Origin: Caulochytrium protostelioides | Lineage: Eukaryota; Chytridiomycota; Caulochytriomycetes; Caulochytriales; Caulochytriaceae | Assembly (NCBI GenBank): GCA_003615045.1 | Contig: ML014113.1 | Location: 124,001-188,000 of the forward strand | Reading direction: 5' to 3' | Length of the DNA: 64,000 nt | Part shown: in pieces, positions 52,046 to 60,237 of the stretch | How the letters are laid out: each line of letters starts with the position of its first letter | Numbering within the stretch: position 1 is the first letter of the stretch | Program-made: the position numbers and the translations under genes | Notes under the pieces: generated by a model | What the model saw: only the letters and a program-made list of their open reading frames with translations | Database searches by the model: none | Told to the model about the DNA's origin: nothing

Positions 52046-52494
52046 AGAGGGAGGCGGAGGGGTCAATATCTTGTGCGGGGTTGGCTCACAGTGGAGTGGA
52101 CACTCTCCACTTGAGGTGTACGAGGCGCCGACCATGATCATACGTGGACCTGAACTAGGTTCATCCCATCACCGACCATCGAGTATCCGTATCACCATCC
52201 ACGTCTCACTTCTCTTAGACACTGTCGCAAACATGGTTGTTTTATCGATCATTCATCATATAGCATACATGTCTTGGAAGCGACAGCGACGCGGCAGAGC
52301 CATCCAGTAGCCGCCATGCGTCATGAGGGTTCAGAAGGGGGGGGGGAGGGGAAAGAAGAGGCCCGCACGTGATACCGTACTCCATGCCTCTGTGCTAGTC
52401 GGCCAGATAGGCCGCGTTTCGAACGGCAAAGCGGTGTCTCACGACGTTATGATTGGCCCAGTCATTCGGTGCGGCATCCAGGCGGCGCACGCGA
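52046..52494. other. intergenic, between Fanzor relic 5 and paralogue B
   Basis: No gene. It contains a G-rich tract (near 52,338-52,356). It is AT-richer than most of the window and should include the 3-prime UTR of the 75-residue gene on the minus strand. Confidence 0.5.
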
Positions 52495-52722
52495 TTAGCA
52501 CCAGCGGCAGCATAAGCAGTCCGTGATGGCGGCGCAGAGACCCATGATGAGGTCGCACACCGGCTGGCAGCCGCCACGCAGGGAGAGACGGGACGTCAGA
52601 GGGGTCTCGTCCTCCCAGGCCGCGTTTCTCAAACCGGCGCCGGTGTCGGGGATGGTGATGACGGTGGCGTCCGTCGAAGGCGCCGCAATGGGCGTCGGCG
52701 CGACCGCAGATGAGGACGGCAT
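52495..52722 (-). CDS. 75-residue protein with LRGG motif and Cys-rich C-terminus (paralogue B)
   Basis: It begins MPSSSAVAPTPIAAPSTDAT and ends RLSLRGGCQPVCDLIMGLCA, then AITDCLCCRWC. It has the same length as the gene at 29,115-29,342 and aligns to it without gaps. The tail is strongly conserved, whereas only a Pro/Ala-rich character is kept at the N-terminus. The tail has two extra cysteines (CDLIMGLC) relative to paralogue A, giving a more cysteine-rich segment. Membrane attachment by palmitoylation is inferred. A TATA box, CACGTG and TGACGTGA lie upstream on the same strand. A 50-base stretch before the ATG has the form CAG-GTATCT...TTCACAG and may be a 5-prime UTR intron. Function unknown. 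Confidence 0.72.
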   Translation of the reverse strand: MPSSSAVAPTPIAAPSTDATVITIPDTGAGLRNAAWEDETPLTSRLSLRGGCQPVCDLIMGLCAAITDCLCCRWC

Positions 52723-52977
52723 GACGATAGCGATGGTCTGTGAATGGAGAAAAGCGACGGAACGGCAAGGAATTTACAGATACCTGTGCCGAAAGTGACG
52801 ACAACGTGATATGATGCGATGCGATGCGAGTGTGCAAGAACAGGCGTGGGGTGATGCCCGCTCGTAGCGTCTCGACTCTCCTGGCCAGGGCAAGACATCT
52901 TCATGGAGCCATGATAGGGACGGTTGCGGCATCACTGGATGTGATGCTCGCGTCGTGCTGCCGTCAACCCGGCGAAC
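52723..52977 (-). other. 5-prime leader of paralogue B, possible UTR intron
   Basis: Between the TATA box and the ATG. A candidate 50-base intron (GTATCT at the donor, TTCACAG at the acceptor) ends 15 bases before the ATG. It is supported only by splice-site form. Confidence 0.3.
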
Positions 52978-53037
52978 CTTTTATAACCAAAGTGATGTAT
53001 CTGCACGTGGCTTTGCCTCGCCTCCACGATGACGTGA
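52978..53037 (-). promoter_or_regulatory. promoter of paralogue B: TATA box, CACGTG and TGACGTGA
   Basis: On the minus strand TATAAAAG (52,985-52,978) lies 263 bases before the ATG. CACGTG (53,004-53,009) is 18 bases further upstream and a CRE-like TGACGTGA (53,030-53,037) lies beyond, with more TGACG half-sites to about 53,060. The paralogue at 29 kb shows the same elements with the CRE, CACGTG and TATA closely packed. Confidence 0.6.
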
Positions 53038-53677
53038 TGACGGGCGTCACGGCGTGACGCGAGAGCCGGGGCCCCTGGATGCGCCGCGGCCCCTGGGTAA
53101 GAAGCTTCCAGCGGGAACCGCGGGAACGTCACAATGACGGTATTTGTCCGTCTTTTCTCCTCGCGCCGCGACACGCTCGTTGCGCTTGGATGAGGCCCTG
53201 AGCCCCCCGACAGATGATGATTCACATCCACAAGCCCTTCCTCGAAGTCGAGGTCCCTCTCGAGGTCCGACCGACCCCTCCAAAATCCGACGACACGGAA
53301 ACGCATCGTGATGGCTCAGAGCCTCGCGACAGGCTCGACCAGCCCGGCATTCTAGCACCACTATCTCAGACAAATTATGCGTAAAAAAGGTCAGAAGCAC
53401 GTGCGTCGCACACAGATCCGGCCACCGCAGGGCGAAACGCGTGCGACAGGGACGCGTGCCACACCACGAGGGCGGCGACGGCAGCCCACCATGCACGCCA
53501 GCGAGGGCCCACTTCGCTGGCCATCCACACGGACAGCCACGCGACGCGACAGCGACGTGACGGCGGCGCACATGGAAACGGAAACGCTCGAGCGAGCCCG
53601 GGCGCAGGCCCAACAATTGCGTGCTCCGAAACCAACACGCCCGCCCCGTCGGCCACAGCCGCGGAAATGAACCCCGT
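53038..53677. other. intergenic between paralogue B promoter and eL18
   Basis: About 640 bases, no gene recognised. Open frames overlapping eL18 on the other strand are shadows. The right edge is the 3-prime UTR of eL18. Confidence 0.5.
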
Positions 53678-54241
53678 TTACTTCTTGTAGCCGCGGGACG
53701 CGCGACGGCCACGGGCGCGCTCGAACTTGCGGCCCTTGGAGCGGACGAAGGGCTTGGCCGAGGAGCCGGGGGCACCGGGCTTGCCGAAGTGCTTGACGGA
53801 CTCGCGGGCGTTGCGCGGGCCGCGGAGGAGCACGGTGTTGGCGCCGGTCGGGGCGCGCTGGGCGAGCTGGTCGAAGGTGATGACCTCGCCGCCGGCCGCG
53901 AGGATGCGGGCGCGGGCGGTGCGCGTCACGCGGAGGGCGCACAGGCTCAGCTTGGGGACGTTCTTGAGGCGGATGTCGTCGGTGACAGAGCCGACAATGA
54001 CAACCGTGGGGTTGCCCTCACGGTTCTTGGTGTACTGGATCACCTTGGCGAGGGAGATGGCCGGGCGGTGGACGCGGGCCTGGAACAAGCGGCGGAGCAC
54101 GATGGCGTTGAACTTGGACTCCGTGCGGCGGGCCAGGAACGTGTACAGCTTGACGAGGAGCGCCAGGTACGGGTCCTCGGAAGCCGGCGCCGTGCGGCGA
54201 CCGTTCTTGACGTGGTGGTCCTTGCGGCCGAGGTCGATACC
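53678..54241 (-). CDS. RPL18: 60S ribosomal protein eL18 (exon 2 and onward)
   Basis: This exon encodes [20 protein letters not shown] at its start, then [20 protein letters not shown] and [11 protein letters not shown] at the end: 187 codons plus stop. With an initiator Met this gives 188 residues, exactly the usual eL18 length. The exon begins at a clear acceptor (TTTGTTTCCAG, ending at 54,242), so the ATG must lie in an upstream first exon that encodes only the methionine. I could not fix it. Candidates on the minus strand are ATG-GTAAAG near 55,340 and ATG-GTCGCT near 54,328. Very short first exons are common in ribosomal protein genes. The start in this record is therefore incomplete. 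Confidence 0.93.
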   Translation of the reverse strand, partial: GIDLGRKDHHVKNGRRTAPASEDPYLALLVKLYTFLARRTESKFNAIVLRRLFQARVHRPAISLAKVIQYTKNREGNPTVVIVGSVTDDIRLKNVPKLSLCALRVTRTARARILAAGGEVITFDQLAQRAPTGANTVLLRGPRNARESVKHFGKPGAPGSSAKPFVRSKGRKFERARGRRASRGYKK

Positions 54242-56204
54242 CTGGAAACAAACAAAAGATCAAAAGCGAGGTGAGTCAAACAGAACACGGTACACACTGT
54301 ACATGGGCTGCGCCGGATCAGCGACCATCGCCCGGATCGAGCGGATGCCATATCGGGCGATGGAAAGCGTGCAGTCAGCAGCAAGCAGAATGTCAAGTCG
54401 TCGCCATCGCAGGGGTGATGATCATATCGCCAGCGGGCCAGAACGAGGCGGCGCAACACGCATGATCAGGCACTGGGCAGCACCAGACACAACGCCAGCC
54501 GCACTCTGATCGCCTCGTCGTCAGCTGCGTCGGCCGATTTTTCATTTCTGAGGGTGCCGAGACATGCCGAAACACGGCCCCTGATGCGTGTGTGCTTCCC
54601 ATTAAGGCAGCCTGTACAGACGTCTCCGGGACCACGTGACGAGGGCCGTAGGCGCAGTACCCGGCCGCGCGGGAGCAAACGGCATCGTCAAACGGCCACA
54701 GCTCTGACCACGGGTGGCGATCGTGTGGTACAGCCGGCGTTCGCCAGCGAGCAGAGTTCGACGAGGCCAGGACTCCAGCGCAGGCAGCGGCCGAAACAAC
54801 GGCCACGGCCACGAGCTCCGTGGCCGCATGACGAACGTGCCCAGCGTGATCCAGCGAGCAACGGCAGGGATGGCACAGACGCCCGGAACGCGGCGGGACG
54901 CCCGAAGAGGACATCCGTTGAACCCATCCGTCCAGCCTCGAGATCGGCGAAGCACTCACGTCCGGGCGTGCCCGGGGAGACTTTCCGAGATCACAACGGC
55001 CCTGGGTCTTGCTGGACGCCGTCGCTGGGCAGATGGGCGACCAGCAGCCTGCAGCGTCGCATCCGGAAGGCCAGCGCTCCAGCCGGCTCACACGAGTTGG
55101 AGTGAGGGCCATCGATCCGGTATATCCGGAGATGCCTGGAACTGCGCTTCACGCTGGACAATGGGAGCCATCGATCGATTCGCTGAGAGCGACGACGGGG
55201 CCCAGACGCCAAGGGCGTCTCGCTTCGCTCTGCTTGTTGGATGCTTTCTGCTTTCGAGTCGACATGGACGCTTTTCCACAACGGTTTCAAGACGGCGTTG
55301 GCGTCGACGACGACGGAGAACGGTAGCGGTCGCGCTTTACCATTGTGACGGTTGGTTAAACGGTGGGGTCGGGGAAAAGGGGAAGACCAGAGGGAGAGGA
55401 GCGGTGGGGTTGGAGGTTCAAACCGTCTATCTTTCACATCAGGTGCGTCTGGCTGGATGCGTCTTGGGTATACTCGACGACACCATGAGGACGAGCTCTC
55501 TGCGCTTGTCTGACTCTATACCTGGCCTCGTGATGAGCGTCGCATGGCCGATTTAGAGCGACGTCTGCCGAACGAGCGGGATGCTCCGCCGGACGGATGG
55601 ATGGGCGGACGGATGGATGGATGGATGGATGGATGGACGGGGGGCGGCGGAGGGGTCGGCCGGCCAGGCGCCGAGCCGTGGTGGGGAGGAAAGAGGGGGG
55701 GGAAGAGGGGGCCCATGGGCACGGAACGCAGATGGGTAACGGCCCCTCGAAACGAGTACTGCGCCACTCCGAAAGCAACACATGTGCCCATGCATTGGGA
55801 TCATCGCAAAACGGGCCCTTGCCGATCCTTCGCGTCGGTAGCGCAAGTGACCTGAGAGACCCCGTCGGCGGTCGAAAGCGCGGTCCAAGCGAGCAGAGAT
55901 AAGTCATCTCCGGTTTTTAAGCAATGGGTGTCATTCAGACATGTTACGGCCCCTTTATATCTAGGAAAGAAACACAACGGATCTTGCGGGGTGCGTCGGT
56001 GTTCGCGTTGTAGACTATCACACAACGAGCTACGACATCAGCGGCAAATGACAACGCTATGCAGAAAGAGCACGGATTCATCCATGTATCCATACATCTG
56101 TTCATTCATTCGATTGACCTTTACGGTGATCTTTCTGTCATCATTGATCTCGCAAATAATTAAAAAGACCCTCAAATAGTTATTTTCTATACGCTCGTGT
56201 ATAT
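54242..56204. other. intergenic region; intron and promoter of eL18 within
   Basis: It contains the intron and first exon of eL18 (position unresolved) and otherwise no recognised gene. A GGAT tetramer repeat lies near 55,594-55,640, and the G-rich tract that follows is open in several frames without a domain. The last 250 bases are AT-rich and flank Fanzor relic 4. Confidence 0.45.
55594..55640 (+). repeat. GGAT tetramer microsatellite
   Basis: GGAC/GGAT units, with one GGGC interruption, then six GGAT in a row, followed by a G-rich tract. Confidence 0.9.
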
Positions 56205-56600
56205 AGACCCATCCTCACCTGCCGTGCTCGCCGTCTCCTCCGTGGTGCCCCGAGGATTCTCTCACCGAGACAGTAGCGCATTTAGCGCATTCGGCTCATC
56301 TCCGGATGAGCTTCCTGACCCTGGGCTGCAGCGGATCTTGCCCGTTGCGGCACTGCGTCTCCGATCTGGCGGGTAAGGCCAGGCAGCGTCGAATGTTCAA
56401 TGCGGTTTTGAGATTGCGGTTCACAAACTAGCCGTTCGTGGCTTTATACCACAGCCAACCTCGAACCACGATCCCCTGGCGCCGGCGTTGACCAGGTTTC
56501 AGGGCCACCATCGTCTGGGCATACACTCAGGTCCAGCGGACCGGGTCGACCCCCGTCGGTTCAGTCGAGCGGGCGCTCGCCCGGAACGCGGGAGAGAAAA
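56205..56600 (-). pseudogene. Fanzor relic, copy 4
   Basis: Minus strand: VYAQTMVALKPGQRRRQGIV (CAG kept where copies 1 and 3 have TAG), then RGWLWYKATNG, a TAG stop and FVNRNLKTALNIR. The catalytic aspartate is Asn, as in copy 1. The RuvC-II part is lost; upstream only a decayed PFRASARSTEPTG-like piece remains. The 3-prime block (56,205-56,345) aligns with the other copies and keeps a GGTG...CACC pair around GAATCCTCGGGG. It ends in TATATA-rich sequence, as do copies 1-3. Confidence 0.65.
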
Positions 56601-57915
56601 CTGCGCCACACCGACGGATTGCCGGGCGGGACAGAGGCCACGCGGCCTGAATGACGAATGACGTCGCGACCCGTCTTGGGGCGCTTGACCGCCGGCGGGG
56701 GGCAGGGCGCGCAAACAGCTCTCGAGCGGAGGACCCGGATCACGTGGAATGTCCGAATGTCCGATGTGATCGATCGTCTTGATCAGCTCTGTAGGATGGG
56801 CTACCGCAGTCGGCCTAGGATCAACGCCATGCATCGTCGACAGCGATCGGTTGATCGATCGGGGGTCCACGAGGGTGACCTCGATGATCCTTCTCAAGCG
56901 TATCCGGCCTAATAGCATTATAGCATTGTCTTTGCTATCATTTACGTGTTCTCCTCGTGCCTCTTCCATGCGGAACCTCGTTTTTTTTTTTGTTTGCCAT
57001 TTTGTAACTCGGATTTTTCATCCCCACGATCGCTTTCCGCCGTTTTCCCAACAGTATCCAGCGTTATATCTTCCCCCCTCGAAACGAGATCATCACCACG
57101 GTGATCGATCAGCATAATCGATCGCAATCTTCGTCCTGATATCAGCGTCCAAATCTTAACGACCCCCCAGGCGCTTGAATTGTCGCCGAGCGCCTTACAT
57201 CTTTTGCGTGCCTCCGTCTGATCCTACGTTGATTCGAGACACACGGGCCCCGCTAAAGCTTACGGTCTACGACTGCCGCGGCGTGCTGTTTACTTTCATT
57301 TTTTCCTTCGATAGCCGATCCGCCGCCGCAGCTCGAAGGCGGCGCCTGCCGACCGGTGCAAGACGCATCTCCCCACGCTGAACGCCGCAACGGTGGGTGA
57401 GCCCACGTACATGTGGAACAACGGCCAAGTCGTTCGCCTCTTTAAGCGAGGTCAATTTGCCGCGTCCCTGGAGTAATTCGTTTAGCACCATCATCGCCGA
57501 CGCCGACGCTACCTACGCCACGTGCGCTGGCCAGATCTGAACCCATTCGCCTCTGAACCAGCAGCATTCTGTCGCGCGCGCAAGTCAGGGTGCGGCCGAT
57601 CTCTCGACTCCTTTCTCGTTTGATTGCCGGTGTAACGAGTGAACGATCCTCTTGCTTATAGCAAGGCCGCTCTGACGACGGACGGCTGCAGCCTTCGTTT
57701 TCCCTGTATAGCCCTCGGCCATTGGCCTGCTGCCACCCCTGCATTTGTACCAGCCTTTCAACTCGACACACCCTGTGCCGGCCAGATAGTCCATTGGGCC
57801 AAGCAGATCCGCACTCTGCGTGGCGGCCCTCCGCATCTCCGTCCGTCCATCTGTCCATTCTACCGACTTTGCCTCATACCCGCGCTTCTGCGTGGCGGCT
57901 GACCCTCGTCCCACG
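56601..57915. other. intergenic, upstream of the WD40 gene
   Basis: No gene supported. It includes an AT-rich segment (56,920-57,170) with a T11 run near 56,981. The segment from 57,500 is mixed. The WD40 frame is open upstream of its ATG for 32 codons, without another ATG. Confidence 0.45.
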
Positions 57916-59175
57916 ATGACGGTCACCATGGAAGACAACGCCTTGTGCTTTGTTAGGCCGAACCCCAAATCGTACCCAGTTCTTGCCACGATCCAGCACT
58001 GGCAGCTGCGAGACTTGGTCGTCTGTCCGCGGCGTGCCGACGAGTTTCTTTACGTGCATGGCAACAATGTCATTTCGTACGATACGACTATGCGACGCGG
58101 CAAGGCATTGCTTCGCAAGCTCGCTTTTGCGCCTACGAGTATGGCTTGCGCCGAGGGGTACTTGGCGGCCGGTGGGCAGCGGAGCCAGCTTGTCGTGCGC
58201 TCTCTTGACTCGGATTACTATGCCGAGACCTCGGTCGGTGGCAGCATCAACAATGCGCTGTGCATTGCACGCCATGCCAACGGTGACACCCGGCTGCTTG
58301 TGTGCAACAACGACGAAAAGATTAAGGTTTTGTCGTTACCGGAACTTAGCGCTGTCGAAAGTATCTCGTTCCCCACGGCCGTCAACCACGCCGCCGTGAG
58401 CCCCGATGGAACCCGGATGCTTGCTGTGGGCGATACGAATGTCGTCTTTCTCTATGGCATTTCCAATAGCGGCGCCTATTCGCGGATGGCCACGCTCACT
58501 GTCTCGACCGATGCCGGCTTTTCATGCGCATGGAGCGCGACTTCAGAAAAGTTTGCCGTGGCGAGCCAGGACGGCACGGTGGCCGTCTGGGATGTCCGAT
58601 CGACTGAGCGCCTGGCACGGTTCACCCCGAACGTGCCCGGCAACGGCGACGGGCCCTCGTCGAGCTCGGCGAGTGCAGCGCGGTCACGCCTGATGCCCTT
58701 TGCGCAGCACAACGCGACCCATATCCGCAATGCGGGCCGCTGCCTCAAGTTCTCGCGTGCGGCAGGCGTCGATCTGCTGGCGTATACCGAGCACGTGAAC
58801 ACGGTGCACTTCATCGACACGCGCACCTTCCAGTCGCGCCAGACAGTGCACGTCAAGGGCGATGCGTTGCGAGCGCGCCTGTCCGAGACCACGGATGCGG
58901 TGGGCAGATCCGATACAACGACCGGTCCTGGCACGACAGATATCGTTAGCGAGTACGGCGTGGGTCTCGGCACGACGCGAGCCGGTCTGCATGGCCCGTG
59001 GATCAGCACGACGCATGCGCCCGGGGGCGACGCATCGGAGGGCGATGTGCATATCACGGGTCTGGCCTTCTCGCCAGACGGGACGACGGTATTTGTGGGC
59101 ACAGAACATGCCATGCTCGCGTATGAGGTCGACACGATCTCGCGACGTCGCTTCCCAGCGGGCAGCATTATCTGA
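57916..59175 (+). CDS. WD40-repeat protein, possibly DUF2415 type
   Basis: A 419-residue single-exon protein starting MTVTMEDNALCFVRPNPKSY. WD-like blades include VNHAAVSPDGTRMLAVGDTN, FSCAWSATSEKFAVASQDGT followed by VAVWDVRS, and near the end DVHITGLAFSPDGTTVFVGT, then EHAMLAYEVD. The pairing of a conserved N-terminus with a central SQDGTVAVWD blade resembles the fungal and plant WD40 group with DUF2415. I am not certain of that name, and the biological role is unknown. Two low-complexity inserts (Ser/Ala-rich at about 245-260 and Thr/Gly-rich at about 325-350) interrupt the blades. The start is the only ATG that precedes the conserved N-terminus. Confidence 0.78.
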   Translation: MTVTMEDNALCFVRPNPKSYPVLATIQHWQLRDLVVCPRRADEFLYVHGNNVISYDTTMRRGKALLRKLAFAPTSMACAEGYLAAGGQRSQLVVRSLDSDYYAETSVGGSINNALCIARHANGDTRLLVCNNDEKIKVLSLPELSAVESISFPTAVNHAAVSPDGTRMLAVGDTNVVFLYGISNSGAYSRMATLTVSTDAGFSCAWSATSEKFAVASQDGTVAVWDVRSTERLARFTPNVPGNGDGPSSSSASAARSRLMPFAQHNATHIRNAGRCLKFSRAAGVDLLAYTEHVNTVHFIDTRTFQSRQTVHVKGDALRARLSETTDAVGRSDTTTGPGTTDIVSEYGVGLGTTRAGLHGPWISTTHAPGGDASEGDVHITGLAFSPDGTTVFVGTEHAMLAYEVDTISRRRFPAGSII

Positions 59176-60237
59176 ACCCTGGACTGCCCGGCTCCATTGG
59201 CCCCTTCGCTTGCCGAGCTGCGCCATCTCCCATATCCCGTGCGGTGGACCTGATCACGCGATGCCTTGATTTCGATTTATTTATCTGCGTTGCGTTGATG
59301 AGTCACGAAGGATCGTCGGTCGGTCGGTCGGTCGGTCCCCACGTGCGTGCGCGTCATGTGCATCGGGTGTGTGTGCCTCGGGCTGAGGATTGCAGAGGGT
59401 GTGAGGCGGTCGCAGGGGAGGCTGAGGGACGTGTTGCGGGTCGGAGAGCGGAGAAAGCGTCGATGCGACGAGAGACCGTGGAAGCAAAGCCACGGGGGGA
59501 GAGCCAAAAGCGGGGCCATCGGCATCATCCATCGCGCATCGCCCATCGTCCGCCTGTCGCAGATAGACTGCCTCACACCGTGTCACGGCCATGTGTCCGT
59601 CGGTCTCCTCCGGTGCTGCGGGCCGCTCCCGAGGGTCCATTCGCCCGTTCGGAGCCAGGGGGCCGGGGTGGTCTCCGCGTGCGTGTGCTTGGACGTCGCC
59701 CGCCCGAGGAGGTGTAAGTTGTCGCACGAACGGACTCACTGGTCGGGTCTCCAGCCCGTCGTCTGGGCATGGTCTGGGCGTGGTCTGGGCGTGGTCTCTG
59801 GCTTGCTCGCTCGGGTCGGGTCGGGTCGGGTCTGTGTTCGCCGTGCTCGCGAGGAGTCGCAGGAGGGAAGGATACGTCCACGCGCAGTGGCGCAGACAGC
59901 GTGGAGGGGCCGGACGCGTCGGCCGCTCCCCGTTGCCTTCAGGCCTGGCACACCACCATCGCGTGTTCACCCATTTGAGACGTCGCTGGTACCTCGTCTG
60001 CCTGGCCGTATCAATCAATCCAGCCGTCGCTGCGCCTCTCTGACCTGCCACGTGCGCCGCCGCCCGCCGCCGCCAAACCCCACGCCGCCCTGCTCTGCTC
60101 CATAGGCGCCACACCCCTCTTTGGCCAGGCTCTTCGGAGTTTCATACCGACGAGTGCCTCTCGCGCTTGACGCCCCCTTCCCGTTTCCCTCTCCCATCGT
60201 CCCAGGCGCCGGTGGTGGTGGCGCCGTCGCTCGCACG
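59176..60237. other. intergenic, promoter of eIF2B-epsilon
   Basis: 1.06 kb between two plus-strand genes. It contains a GGTC tetramer repeat (59,316-59,337), TGGTCTGGGCG units near 59,763-59,800, and a TCGGG pentamer run near 59,810-59,831. No gene recognised; open frames on both strands have no domain. Confidence 0.5.
59316..59337 (+). repeat. GGTC tetramer microsatellite
   Basis: Five to six GGTC units in a row, 140 bases after the WD40 gene. Confidence 0.9.

Noticed and set aside
53391-53942. 183-residue minus-strand frame overlapping the eL18 3-prime end
   Set aside because: Shifted-frame shadow of the eL18 coding exon.
54714-55556. 280-residue plus-strand frame upstream of eL18
   Set aside because: No domain; it lies in the probable eL18 intron and promoter region and is not consistent across alternative frames.
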